DNA of 64,000 bases from Rhyzopertha dominica (taxonomy: Eukaryota; Arthropoda; Insecta; Coleoptera; Bostrichidae), in the NCBI GenBank assembly GCA_025024175.1, contig QCXZ01000137.1, positions 76,012,680-76,076,679 on the forward strand, written 5' to 3'. The position numbers and the translations under genes are program-made. Below the pieces are notes generated by a model. The model was not told where the DNA came from and searched no databases. It was given only the letters and a program-made list of their open reading frames with translations. Below are positions 23,935-36,217 of the stretch, in pieces (within the stretch, counting starts at the first letter, position 1; every line of letters begins with the position of its first letter).

Positions 23935-24998
23935 TGTGACGTAGTTTTACCTACCTTCACTATTGCGTACGGCAGCTCTTTTTTTTTTGCGATGGCAATA
24001 AGGGGTGGGTTCACGTTATAAAAAAAACAAACAATAATTAATATAGGGCGCCAGCTAATTTGTGAAAACGTAACTTAAATGCCCAAAATAGCAAAGCACA
24101 TAAGTTAGAATTTAAGACAAAACAAGATATCTTTAAAAGTACAAGTTTAATTAATAATTAGTCTTTTTTTTTACAAGGAAGAGGTGATACTAATAGCTCA
24201 AAGTTTGTTGTGACATTGCATTGTATTAAATTCAGGTGATACACGTGTATGACCTTTACAACTGTTTGACAAGTAAGTATGTACGTGTCGAATATACACG
24301 ACGTTTGTAAACTGCCGTAAATAGATAAGTATCGACACCAAAAAAAAAGTCTGAAATTGGATGTGATAGCAACGAACGGTAAGTATGACTTAAAATATAA
24401 ATTTTTAATTGAATTATTTAAGTTATTAGCACAGTATAGCTTATCTGTTTTCCTTTTTATTGTAGATATCCCCTGGGATGCAATGATACGGCGGCTATTG
24501 ATGAATCCACCTGCCCAAAGATTATTCCTGATAGCTCTCCCCGATTCTAAACAAGGTAGTCCACGGTCTTCGTGGCTGCTACGTGGATCTTGTAGGATAC
24601 GTCGCAATGGTACTCCAAAATTGGAAAAACGAAGATTTCTTACAACGAAAAATCGAACAACAAAAATGGCGACGGCGATGACGATAAAATATTGGTAATG
24701 ATACCGTAAAGGCCTGAAATCCACGACGGTAAATTAGCAATTGAATTATATAACTAGATTAGTCATACCTTAGGTGTTGNTTGGCCTAATATAATTGTAG
24801 TTAGGTGTTTAAATAAAGAGTAGCAAATCTTACTTGCAGTCAGTGAGCTGCTGATCGCACGGATTTAACACCTCGAATGTTCCATATTGCAGCGTTATCA
24901 ATTATGACCTTAGTGTCGGAGTAGGGATACTATACAGAAGACGATGACCTATGCTGTCAGATTGAAATGGAAATGTTTTTGGAAAATTAATTGTTACA
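23935..24998 (-). repeat. 5' LTR of the gypsy-type retrotransposon
   Basis: Copy of 17481-18544 with one ambiguous base at 24780. Because the genes read on the minus strand, this right-hand copy is the 5' LTR and should carry the element promoter. Confidence 0.96.
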
Positions 24999-25002
24999 AC
25001 AT

Positions 25003-25426
25003 TATTATATTGGGTTAACGCTGCCCGTTCTCCTTTATTATGGCAACCAAGTGTTTATTGTGCACGATTCAAAAAATATATTTTGTGAAAAATCGTGTTT
25101 CAGACAAACGACAAATAGCGTTATCAAAACAGGTATGCAGTTATCAAAAAGTACTGGTTTTTATTAATTGTACGATAATTCTAATGCTCATAATAGGTAC
25201 GTTATTTACTTAAAGCTTTTATTTAAATAAAAGTTGTTTAAACAGTAAAAGATATACGCGGCCAGCGCCAGTGAGTTTTATGGCATATGAATAATTTTTT
25301 GCTTAGAATTTTATGGATAATTAATTTCCGACGTAATTTAAAAAAAATGCATTTTTTGATGAGTGCTCGAAAACAGAATACCCTGCATACCTAAATATAC
25401 CGAATACCTACACTCCCAGAGTGCTA
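25003..25426. other. intergenic spacer, nothing recognised
   Basis: About 420 bp between the retrotransposon and the small transposon at 25.43 kb. No ORF or repeat was identified. Confidence 0.4.
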
Positions 25427-25428
25427 TA

Positions 25429-26088
25429 TGCAGGGTTGCTACAAAGTATGACACAAGCAGGATATTTCAGGTTTTGTTCATCCGATTTTTCTGAATTTGT
25501 GCATGGGACTATGGGTAATTAAAATTCATTTTCTGGAATTTTTTCAACTTCGTGTCAGCTCTCGTTTCCGAGATAAGTTGCATTTATGTAAATGGGAAGG
25601 GGGGTCAAAAGGCACATCATTGAAAAGGATATTTTTTCATGATTTCAAAAATGGATCACACTTGTACAATTTATTACTTCTGAGTTGAGCAACGTGTAAA
25701 TACATTAAATGAGCCTGATAAAGAACGAAAATAATGCAAACAATTTTCTTTAACGCTAAAATTGACAAAAAGTCAGGTATTACCATTTTTCCTTGACTGG
25801 TGATAATTTTAGTCTAGTTTGATCAATTTATTGCGAATCGGGTACCCAAAAAGTAAACATGATTTCGTGAAAAATGCTGTATTTGACAGATTTACATTAC
25901 AGAAGATGCTCAAAATGTTGCCTGTTTACTTTCTGGCAGTAATGCAGCCTTGAGTAAAAGTTTTTTGATGTTCGTTGTAGCATATTTGGAGACACGGAAT
26001 TGAAAAATATCCAGAAAATGCATTTTAATTACACATAGGCACATGCACAATAAAATATCCTGCTGGTTTCATACTTTTTAGTGACCCC
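25429..26088. mobile_element. 660-bp non-autonomous DNA transposon (MITE-like) of the same family as the 34.8-36.2 kb element
   Basis: TA flanks at 25427-25428 and 26089-26090. The ends are inverted: AAAGTATG...AGCAGGATATT at the left matches the complement of AATATCCTGCTGGTTTCATAC at the right. The left 270 bp are the inverse of 35985-36216 in the larger element. The interior 25785-26013 matches 34799-34970 directly, i.e. the 3' part of its transposase. So this copy is an internal deletion derivative with no coding capacity. Confidence 0.8.
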
Positions 26089-27454
26089 TAACCTTTATTC
26101 AAAACATTTTTCTTTAAGATTTCAAATAAAGCCGCCAATTATATGAGCACGATAATTGAAAAGCAGATGACCAATGATGTAGTAAAGTTTTAAAATAGGT
26201 ATATAAAAAAAATCAAGTTTTGGCTGATTTTTATGTCCTACATTTAATATTTTTCATAAAATGTGAATACTTCAGATACCACCCGCTCTTAATTTATTTG
26301 CATTAATTTAATACAAACAAGGATATTTATTGAAAATTTAAATAAACAGCAGTGCTATCTATCAGTAGCAAACATAAATGATGACAGGGCCACCTAGCGG
26401 TATACACTAAAGAATATAAGTAGACAAGAACTCGATAAAAACAAGCCACTAGTAGCGGTTTAAAGATAAGGAAACCCAACAACCGTTTCGGTAAAGTCCC
26501 TAGAAAATTCAAGTTGTTACGGACAGGTGGCGTCTTATCACAGGTCCTATTTCTAGGGTTTTAGGTGGATCGATTTGGGACAAAGTAAACGATAATTGTT
26601 TATTGGATAAACATTAACAATTACATATTGTCTATTCCAGTAATAAAACTGCAAATACGAGGCATTNAATTATTTAATACCATAATTTCGTCCAATTGAA
26701 TGTTAAACAAAACTCTAAATTAAACATTTAATACATAAATGAAACTTGTGAAGCAGTGTACATAATTTTAAAAAACAATACCTAACCTATTCCATGTTAT
26801 AACTTGCTCAGATTATATTGAAAGCCTATATTTAATACCTATCCCTGTAAGAAGTCCTGTTTGACTGTGAATAAGATGACAAAAAAAATACAGACGAAAT
26901 TAGTATTAATATTAATGTTATAATCATTAATATTAATATTCTTACTTCCTTTATCTGCTTTTCTAATCACATAAATTACATAGCAACATTTTCAACATCA
27001 TTATAGCACACCTAAACCATTTTTCAACTTTTTTATTAAGAAAATATTTCAGCAAATTAGTGACACTATTTATTCATCAAATAATACTAACATAATTATG
27101 CAAACGTTTATTAAAATCCACAATTACAAATGCGTACACAATGTAGTAAATTTCTTAAGATATACAATAACAAAATAAATTACTCATATAAAATATCCAT
27201 CATCTTTTTAAATGCACTTCATCAGTCTTGGGTTACCAATACACATGCCTGTTATAAATGCCACATTGAAGCTTATTATAAGTAATGCCGCTATTAAGTT
27301 GTCTCACTATTAAGGTAATCAAAGCAATATCGAAGGATTATTTTTAATGATTTACTTTGGCAATTATTGACTAATATTAATCTACACCACAAAAACTAAA
27401 GCTCTACTCACTACAATGCTTAAAAACTGTTATGCAGAAAAACATGAAATGTTA
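26089..27454. other. intergenic region and SCCPDH 3' UTR
   Basis: AT-rich. The right-hand few hundred bases must contain the SCCPDH 3' UTR; TTTATT strings near 27065 and 27105 (AATAAA on the minus strand) are possible polyadenylation signals. There is a local ATTAATATTAAT repeat near 26900-26940. No other gene was seen. Confidence 0.45.
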
Positions 27455-30400
27455 TTACAGATCCTTGGTGGACAGTATTTCAAAAGTAAGCCCATTCTTA
27501 TTCAGCTGATCAATCAGGGTTGTCTTTGCAAAAGCTGCTCCTGGAGGGTAAACTCCACCTCTGGAAAAATATCGAAATTATGGTGCTTCAAATGCACTAA
27601 ATACTTACTTATCTGGAAGTTTATCGGTCTCAGTAATAACCACAATTGCAGCCAAAGTGACAGCTATGCATGTTGCACCATAGCCAGGATTGACTCCTTT
27701 GACACGACCAACTATAGCTTTATTCACAGGCTCTTTATATTCATCAGTTGGTTCAGAGAGTTTGTCTTTCCAACCCTCTCCATAGAAGGTAATTGAAAAA
27801 TGTGTTTTCTTCACCTTTTCTTCAGAAGGACCCTCACGTGAAAACTGTCCATATGAGAAAAATCTGGGATACTGCAATTGGAAGATTATCACAATTAAGT
27901 GCGCAGGAGTGGATTTATAAATAGACAGTAATTAACTTCCACAACTAGTTTTTCATTAATATTTACTAGAAATTAACCTATGACCACACATTTCCTGCAA
28001 TTAACCTTGTGTTATAGACACGTAATGCTCAGTCTAGGCACATTTTTAGTTTTCACAAATGTTCTCTTGCAAACAGATGTTTTCTTTTTTCCTTATCTAC
28101 TCATCACTTTTACAAAACCCATTAACAAAAAGCAAGAAATTAATACTTCTAATTACCTTTAGCAACAAAGTCCTCCCAAATTTGCACTTTGCAAGCAATC
28201 CAAAGAGGCCTCCAAACACTGCCAACAGGATTATATAAAACAATGAAGGCATAGACAGATATGTTTGCATCTGCACTGGTCTCTTCTTTTCATTCTCAAA
28301 GAAGAATCGTTGGGATCGCAAAACAACTGAACGATCAGAACCCATGAATGGCACCGACCAACGTTGGAGTACGGGGCTCTTATGAATGGCAGGCCTAGAA
28401 GGAATATTTAATAACAAGTGCGGTGATATTTTTAAATTTGTCACCTTGGTTTTAGAGGTGGTTTAAATTTGGGAAGTCGCTCAGGATAAAGCTTCGAACG
28501 CAATTCCCTTAATTCATCTGCATGTGCGAGACCATACACGGCTGATTCCCATGTGCCATAGTTCAAGCTTGCACCTGGCAGGCTGGGACCTTCAATCCAT
28601 CCTTCTAGGTATGATTCAACCGAGTTCAAAGTACCTAAACATTTTTTTTATAAATTCAGTGTGATATAAATTTAAAAGTGGCACACAGAAATACACTTTT
28701 GTTGTCCAACACTTTCAAGCAGTCGTGGGAAAAATTATTTTATAACAAAGGACCTATTTTATATTTATATTCCATCATTAAACCAAAAACAATTTATTAC
28801 TCATGATTTACAGACCTTAAAAGCCTAGCCAGTCTAGGTACCATGAAATGTAAGATACAGAAACCAATTATCTTGAAATTCTAATAAATGACTCAAACAT
28901 TACAGTCAACACAGACGATGCACAAATGCAGTATCACTGCATGAATAATGTAACAAGTAATTATGTAATTATTCTAGACATGAATGGCAAAAAAGGATAA
29001 TAATTAAAACTGCTTATAGGCACACATCTACAAAATGTTTGTTTACTGCATAGAGATGATTTTTAAACACGGTTACAGTTGTTTTATTATTAATTACGAA
29101 GATTCCTGAAGAAAATAATTCAATACTAATTTTTTCAATTTCATGTCTTGTACAATTAAATATGCAATTTAATTTATTATTCAGCATAAAGCTTATTGAA
29201 TACAATAACAAGTCACAACGACACGTTTTTCATGTTTATTAAACATTATTTAAATACCTATATTAGAATTACAGACAATATCCGGAAGACACTAAAATGG
29301 TCTGAAACAAGTATGGTGAAATTGCATAATTCAATAATAATCTGAGAATTCATGATTAAAAAAAAATGAAATGAAAATCCATGAAATTCCACAGGTGTCA
29401 TTTGATTTAGCCCTGAAAATATGAGTTGCTAGTACACTAGGCTCTCACAGGGTACTGTCTTGGGGCTTATATTATTCAAACTATATATGCATAAATAATT
29501 TACATCTCAGTTCTATTCTATTGCAAAGTACCTTTACCAAGAGCTGGAAACAAAAGCTTGGTTTATGCATATAATTGTGCCTGAGAAAATTCAGAAGAAA
29601 AATTGTTGGTTTGAAGGCTGTTTTTTTCTACTTATTTTGGCATTATAATTTTTTTTTGTTATTAAAATTTGGTATGGTTCTAGTGATAGCTTAACATTTA
29701 TGTGTAATAAAGTGCATAATAACCACTTGCTTTTTGAAGAAATAAGGCTTAAAAGATAATTTCAAGCCAACCAAAAAGTGCTCCTCAGAAGCCAACATTA
29801 GATATAGTTTTTTAACAAGTTTCTAAATATAGATAAAATTAAACTAATGGCAACTCATTCTACAACCTTGTTGACATAGTATTAAAGTTCAAGGCTAATA
29901 AATTACTTTGCTGTTTTTACAAATTTCAAGCCTGCACAGGCAGTCTCAATAAAAAGAAATATTATATTAAAAAAAATTAAAATATTAATTTGATTTTGCA
30001 TGAGTTTTGAAGTGTGCTCAGGATTAACAGGAAATAAAGCAACAATGTTTCGTAATGAGCTACCCATTTTTGTGCAACTAGTAGCCAATTAGCGAAATGC
30101 TCTCAAAAACCTTACCACGTGTTGAAATAATTTAGAGTATCATTTCTACATCAACACATTTGGTAAAATGAATTAAGCAAACAAGCTGCATATACCACCA
30201 TCTAACAATATCATGTGTAGGAGGGAGCTATTTTTAGATACTTCAATGGGAAGTGGTATCATAAACTTACAAGATAAACATACACAACCTAGTTCTGTAT
30301 TTATATCTTCAAACTTGACGAAAAAAAATGACAAAATCAAACAAATGTTAAATCGCAATAAAAAAAAAACACTCACCTTCAAACTTCTGCTGCAGAAATA

Positions 30401-30869
30401 CCACACCCAGATCTGCAGGTATACTATCAAACCCACAGGTACTAATAATATACACCCCCTTTTCCTGTGCCGCTTTGTGATACTCGAGTTGCATTTTTTC
30501 GATATACTGGGGCTCCCCGCTAACATCTACTTGATGAGTTCCGTTCTCAACACAGGCCTTTACGACGGGTTCACCGTAGAACCGATATGGGCCGCAGCAG
30601 TTAATGATGATCTTGGCTCGTTGAGCCATTCTCTTCAGGGATTCCTCATCTTTTATGTCGGCTTCAATAATTGGGATCTGACTGAAATCTGCTTCAAGAA
30701 TCTTGGCCTGTTCATCCAAAATCTCTTTCAATTTTTGCTCCGATCGGCCTGCTACACCCCATGTCAAAGAACGGCCTTCAGCTTTTGAAAATTTGTAGAC
30801 GTATTCGATCGCGTGCTTGCCAGTAAACCCGGTAGCTCCGAATATTACGAGATCTATACGATCTGCCAT
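27455..30869 (-). CDS. SCCPDH: saccharopine dehydrogenase-like oxidoreductase, complete, five exons
   Basis: Exons (minus): 30869-30377, 28634-28445, 28394-28157, 27871-27609, 27560-27455. All junctions are GT-AG with matching phases (1, 2, 0, 2). They sum to 1290 nt, giving 429 residues, the length of the human protein as I recall it. The N-terminal Rossmann motif is G11-ATGFTG-17. Family blocks follow in order: INCCGPYRFYGEPVV, DVSGEPQYIE, CGFDSIPADLG, NYGTWESAVYGLAHADEL, SVPFMGSDRSVV, and the C-terminal GGVYPPGAAFAKTTLI. A hydrophobic stretch at about 278-297 (from SLFYIILLAVFGG) could anchor it to membrane. Vertebrate SCCPDH is found on lipid droplets and mitochondria; its reaction is unsettled, and it is not the lysine-degrading enzyme. 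The start ATG at 30869 has A at -3; in-frame codons further upstream are not needed. The gene is divergent from GKAP1. Confidence 0.96.
28635..30376 (-). other. SCCPDH intron 1
   Basis: A 1.74-kb intron (donor AAG|GTGAGT, acceptor TTTAG|GT). AT-rich with no ORF or repeat of note; the plus-strand ORF at 30213-30788 is a shadow of exon 1 and the intron edge. Confidence 0.85.
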
Positions 30870-31878
30870 TGTAGTTTCTGGAACAATTTTATCGCACTGC
30901 AGGTGAAGTATCTTAAAAATTATACAGTTTGATGACAATAACGTGTCTAGCTGCTTATTTAGCACTGTCTTACGGTAATATCACTAAAACAACCTTATTC
31001 TACCGGTATATCAAGAGAAGTAAACCGGGTAAATCTACTGCGTCACCACTATGGACATTTTATAAATAGTGACCTACTTGTTCGGAGGTGTACTGACACT
31101 GCATAAATTTGAGTACTGCTGAGTACTTACCTGCAACTTGACCGCTGTTCGTATTATTTGATTTGTAATGATACGCCGTTTATATACACGATTACAAGTA
31201 TTTCAGAAGTGAATAGGGCAAAGGCCAAATAAAAAGCACAAACTTAAAACGTCATTGATGTTGTGATTATGTGACGTTTATGACCTTGAGATTCACAGGG
31301 TTGCCCAGTGTCTTAACTGAAATATCTATAGGTGGCAACTACGAATAACACTACTTACATTTACTACAATAATAATTATCACAGTACCCCAATAAACCGC
31401 CATTTTAGGGCAAATTAATGGCTGGAAATTTAAATGTTTGTTGAGGAGAGGGAACCAAACCATTAAACCTGGCGATTACTATATAAACAGTAAACTAAAT
31501 ACATATCATGAAATCTGTAAAATTACAGCAATTTGCATAGGTCTGGCAACGTTCAGCAGGTCAGCTGTTTCCTGTCAGTTATGATACGTCAAAATGTGCA
31601 ATGTGCGATCAAAACGTCAACGTCGACTTCAGCATTTGTAGTTTGTGAGGTGATTGACCAATTTAACCGGCTTGTACTAAATAGAAATAAGGTTTTGTGT
31701 AGGAAAATTAAATTATATTCTACCGAGAACGCCTGGATATACCAACTAGCGACTTAATTTTAATAAATCAATAAGCAGGTATGTAAATTTTTAAACATAA
31801 TCTTACCTCTTTCTTGGTATAAAATTTTAACAGATTTCGAAAATTGCAGACGTCCAGCAGTTTGCAAAAGTATCCACG
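30870..31878. promoter_or_regulatory. divergent promoter region between SCCPDH and GKAP1, with a GKAP1 5' UTR intron
   Basis: About 1 kb separates the two start codons, which point away from each other, so this interval must hold both promoters. It contains a TGACGT-type word near 31270 and an E-box CAGCTG near 31562. Close to GKAP1 a 55-nt intron is likely: donor AAGCAG|GTATGT (from 31779) and acceptor TTTTAACAG (to 31833), which removes sequence between a 5' UTR exon and the ATG exon. Transcription start sites are not visible. Confidence 0.6.
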
Positions 31879-33460
31879 ATGGATATTGCCGTGCCGTCTC
31901 GGTTTGCTTGTTTAAAAATAGAAGATGATGATTGTCGCCCTCAAAAACCTAAAGACAGCAAGAAAAATGCTGATAAACAGAATGTCAAAAAGCAGGATAA
32001 GGGTAATAACAATAAACAAGACACCTCGTCGAAGAAGGTTTCTAACAAGCAAGTAATTAATTTGCTCATAAATAGCTCGCTTGTTTCCATGCTAGTAAAT
32101 ACTGCATTCTAGCAATCAAATAAAAAACAGAAGAAGAAGCAGCCCGCAACAAAGCAGTGGGAAGATTGGAAGGCAAAAGATGATGAATTAGTTACAGGTA
32201 ATTATGAAGAGGATCTCAAGAATGCTATTCTGTTATCCAAACTTGATTATGAAAAGAAAAAGGAAATGTATACAGAACACGAAAAGGAGTCTCAAAAGAA
32301 GACTGAAGCTTCCATCAAGAAAAAGAAGAATAAGGTCATGAGTTTAGAACAGTTTTTAGGAAGTGATAAAGCAGATAGTAATATTACTGAAAGTAGGTGT
32401 GATTTTTTAAATTATGCAGAAGAAATTAACATAGGTGTTATTTTTTTTAAGAACATGACAATTTTGAGACAGGAGATGCAAAATTAAAAGATGAGAAATT
32501 TTTTGAACGAGTTCAACAGGAGGCTAAGGAGGAACTAACAAAGGAAAAAATTCTTCAGAAACGCAAAGAACGAGAGGCAAACATTGAAGAGATCATTACT
32601 ATTGCCCAATATCAGGTCAGTTATTGGGAAACTTAAAACTGTATTGTAATATCTAAACTTTTTTTGGGCCTGACTTTGTTCCTATAATACAAGAACATGT
32701 GCTTGTAAGCATAATGAACTGTTTACAAATAGAAGGAGCAGTTCAAATTTTATAAGATTATGTGTACCTTAAAGCAAATTTTATGGAAATAATTGCTCAT
32801 TCAACAATTAACAAATGTAAAGTATGCATAATACACAAATTTTATACAATGTAAAGTTGAAATTATTTCAATTTTATGTAGGTATTATGTAGACCCTTAA
32901 CTGATATATAAACATATTTCTTTAGCAGTTGGAACTCTAAAACTTTCTAAAACAAATATTTAACATTTGAGACTAACTAATAACTTGTTACATGAACCTT
33001 TTTACTCATTTGTTTGGTATAATGTATATTTCAGGAAAAGTTAAGCAAGGAAATAGAAAAGAATGCCATTTTGCAAGTTGAACTAGACAAAGCCAAACAA
33101 GAAATAGCAGAAGTAAAGGCTAGAAATAAGACTCTGTATGGTATATTAGGGCATGGCGAAAGTAAGATACTGTAAAAATGATTTGATTATTTTTTAATAA
33201 AAACCGACATTTCAGTGAAAGATAAAGCTGATGTGCTTTTGGAACTGGAAAGACTGACTGCGATTAAAAATGAGCTTACAGAGGAAGTATCTCGTTTAAC
33301 TGGTTTGTTAGAACAAGAAAGATCCAAGGTGGCTGCACTTTCTGGAGATTCTCATCACAAAAAAGACAAGGTATTTCTTTGCACATTAATTGGTTTGTAT
33401 TAATAATCTCTTTCTTAATTTCAGAAACAGAAGAAAAACGGCTATAACAAAATGAATTAA
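31879..33460 (+). CDS. GKAP1: G kinase-anchoring protein 1 orthologue, complete, six exons
   Basis: Exons: 31879-32052, 32113-32392, 32452-32615, 33035-33161, 33216-33370, 33425-33460. GT-AG junctions and phases agree (0, 1, 0, 1, 0), totalling 936 nt and 311 residues. The match to vertebrate GKAP1 (also called GKAP42) runs end to end: SRFACLKIEDDD at the N-terminus, then a Lys-rich segment, QWEDWKAKDDELVTGNYEED with the NAILLSKLDYE block, and a C-terminal coiled coil carrying VKARNKTLYGIL, MKDKADVLLELE, KNELTEEVSRL and LEQERSKV. The protein binds cGMP-dependent protein kinase in vertebrates and was linked to insulin signalling there; its role here is inferred. Start chosen: ATG 31879, preceded by the UTR intron. 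An AATAAA at 33654 and another near 33914 could end the transcript. Confidence 0.95.
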
Positions 33461-34798
33461 ATCTGAGTTGGTACTGTTTTCAGTTAGATTTATGACAACT
33501 TTGGAATTTAATGGTTTAAATATGACTTCTTTGTGTTACTTTTTTAGTTTATTAAAATAGCAGATGCTTTAGGAAGTTTTCAGTATTATAAACACTTTAA
33601 TTAAGGATAATGTGAGTTTAGTTCTTCCATGTAGCTTGTGAACATAAGCTTTAAATAAATATTTTCTATCTTCTTGTATAAAGTTCTTTCCCACTAGCAA
33701 TGTAGGTAATACTTTTAGACATTATAATGTTATGTTCTCTGCAGATATTTGCTGTTTGGACTGCTTTCCACAAGATGAACTGGAATTAAAACTTGATATT
33801 TTTTGTAAACTTTTGCAAAACTCCATGCTACAATTTCCTACGAAGGTTGGTGTAGTATAAATGCAATCCAAAGTTGTACTGTTATTTCAAAGTGTATATT
33901 TTGAATATAAACATAATAAAAGATCAATTGAGTAGGTATTATTAATGAAGGTTTGTGTGGTATATTAACAATTAAGAACGATTGGTAGATGTGCAATTAG
34001 CACACCCAATATTAAATTGTATTTGTAAATAATCAGTAACATTTCCTGAACAATATGGCAAGCATTGTGAANAAAAAATTCCTCTAAGAGAAATTAAGTA
34101 ATCTGGTTTGATGGTTTCTNGAAACCAGATTGTAGTTTCACTGCAAACAGATTANTTAAGCGTCAGGTAGGTACCTTAGAGTGTCTTATGCTTTAGTGTG
34201 TGTCACCTTAATATATGCTGATGTCAATAAAGTGTGCTTACGCTAAAAACGTATTAATTTTTTTACATTTTACATTTTTTCACAAGAATGATTTAGTGCA
34301 AAGGAAAGGGCAGTAAAAATGTATTTATTTTAATTTTTTGACAAAGCTGGAAGGAATCGCGATCAAGAATACAAGAAAATTATTTTCTAATACCCTTAAA
34401 ATTTAAACCAATAATTTATAATTTCACTCAAAGAGTAGAGGTGTCCTGTATAATTTCACCTGTGAATTTTATTACAGTATTAGTATTAAAAGCACACAGT
34501 GATTGTAGTCGATTTTAAACTATCTCTATATATTAGAAATGTTACCTCGAAATATCGTCTGACACGAGTTAGGAAGTTTTTAAGGAAGGCGTCAAAGAAA
34601 CATACACGAACTATTTGATAAAAGATAACTACAAAATAGCCTTCTAAATGTCACTCAACTCATAATATTTACAATCCCTATTAAAATTATTAGTATTCTG
34701 TAGCTTCTTTTATTAGATGTTTGTGATAATACTTTTTTCTATGTAAAATTTTTGTTGTAAAGAACTTCTTTGTCACTAAAATGGGCAAAATAGCCAGT
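33461..34798. other. GKAP1 3' UTR and intergenic spacer
   Basis: The first few hundred bases are likely GKAP1 3' UTR (AATAAA at 33654-33659; ATAATAAAAG near 33910). The remainder is AT-rich with three ambiguous bases near 34072-34155 and no recognised gene. Confidence 0.5.
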
Positions 34799-36217
34799 TC
34801 CTTGACTGGTGATCATTTTCGTGTAGTTTGATCAATTTATTTCGAATGGGGTACCGAAAAAGTAGAAAAGAAAAACATGATCCCGTGAAAAATGCAGTAT
34901 TTTTTTTTACTTTCTGGCAGTAATGCAGCCTTGAGTAAAAGTTTTCTAATGTTCTTTGTAGCATATTTGGAGGTAAGTTCTGAATTTCTGGCCTGATTCG
35001 TCCCTTTAAATCTTCTGTATTACGCGGCCGATCAACATAAATACGAATTTTCAGATACCCCCACAGGAAAAAAAATCAAGCGGTGTCAGATCAGGGGAAC
35101 GTGCTGGGCGTTCCATCGCTCCGCGCCTACTAATCCATCTGTCTGGAAATATCACATTCAAATATCCACGAGCGTTGACTGCAAAATGAGGCGGGGCACC
35201 ATCTTGCTGAAACCAAATCTGTCCAAAAGGACGCGCAACATTTTCACGATTAACAGTTCAGGTATAATGTATTGGCGCAAGAGCTGTAAATACTTGACCG
35301 CATTCAAATTTCCATCGATGAAAAAAGGCCTAATAATGTGCACACCACACCACCAGACATTTACTTTCTAAGGGTTTTGTGTGTGGACTTGTTCCACCCA
35401 ATGTGGATTTGTGTCCGACCAATACCTGCAATTATGTCTATTCACATTACCATTGAGGCAAAAAGTTGCTTCATTAGAAAGCATAATCCAATTTAAAATG
35501 TTTCTATCTTCATCTACCATGTTCATAGCATTTTCTAAACAGATCTTCTGCTAATATGGTGAGCGAAAGCACGCTGTTGTACGGAACACTTGGGATTCTC
35601 TTGCACATCTAAAAGGACATTCAACCTAATTTCCTCACTCGTAGCAACCTTTGGACGTCATTGTTCTTGACGATTTTTAACACCTCCAGTTTCGTCAAAA
35701 CGTTGCAATGTTTTTAATAACTATTGTTGATCTGGCAATTGGTTCACGATCTTCATGAATTGCATTATAGAGTGCAACTATATTTCCCAATAACTCGATG
35801 GGATCATGTTCAGTTAACTGAGGCATTGGGATTGCAAATAACAAAGTGAATGTAAATTATCACCAGTCACGAGAACAATGGAGACACCGGGAGTTTTTGT
35901 TGTTACTCAGCGTTAGCGATAACGAATATGGTTTTTATCCCGAAGTATTTTGCAAAACCCAAGTTTATCACACTTTTCTCAACTCAGAAGCAATAAATTG
36001 TACAAGTGTGATACATTTTTGAAATCAGGAAATAATATCCTTTTCAATGATGTGCCTTTGGCCCCCCTTCCCATTAAATAAATGCAGCTTGCTCCCATAT
36101 CTCGGAAACGAGAGCTGACACGGAATTGAAAAAATTAGGCCCATGCACAATTTTAGAAAAATCAGTCGAACAGAACCTGAATATCCTGCTGGTTCCATAC
36201 CTTGTAGCGACCCTGTA
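34799..36217 (-). mobile_element. decayed mariner-like element, larger relative of the 25.4-kb MITE
   Basis: The right end has an inverted-repeat terminus (ATATCCTGCTGGTTCCATAC, then GTAGCGACCCTG) next to a TA. About 230 bp of it match the left end of the 25.43-kb element in inverse orientation. The left side is truncated: homology to the small element begins at about 34799 and no left terminus was found. It carries a broken transposase on the minus strand. Confidence 0.75.
34800..35830 (-). pseudogene. mariner-like transposase pseudogene
   Basis: Minus-strand translation in shifting frames gives EHDPIELLGNIVALY (N-terminal region), NWIMLSNEATFCLNGNVNRH around the first catalytic region, CRYWSDTNPHW, and RPFFIDGNLNAVKYLQLL. 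These align in order with the transposase at 5022-6124 (NCTFF, RYWSDENPY, PIFIDGTLNGG). Several stops and frameshifts break it, and the first catalytic Asp position appears to be Asn (SNEATF). Non-functional. Confidence 0.8.

Larger units (their letters stand above)
17477..25002 (-). mobile_element. complete Ty3/gypsy LTR retrotransposon, recent insertion
   Basis: The element runs 17481-24998 on the minus strand, flanked by the 4-bp target duplication ACAT (17477-17480 and 24999-25002). It has two 1064-bp LTRs, a primer-binding-site candidate, gag, a -1 shifted pol in the order protease, reverse transcriptase, RNase H, integrase (the gypsy order), and a polypurine tract. No envelope ORF is present. 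As far as I can compare by eye the LTRs differ only by one N, so insertion must be recent. Both ORFs are open, so it may be autonomous. The clade within Ty3/gypsy is not determined; no chromodomain is evident. Confidence 0.96.

Noticed and set aside
30213..30788. 191-codon plus-strand ORF.
   Set aside because: It is the antisense shadow of SCCPDH exon 1, which has strong homology on the minus strand.
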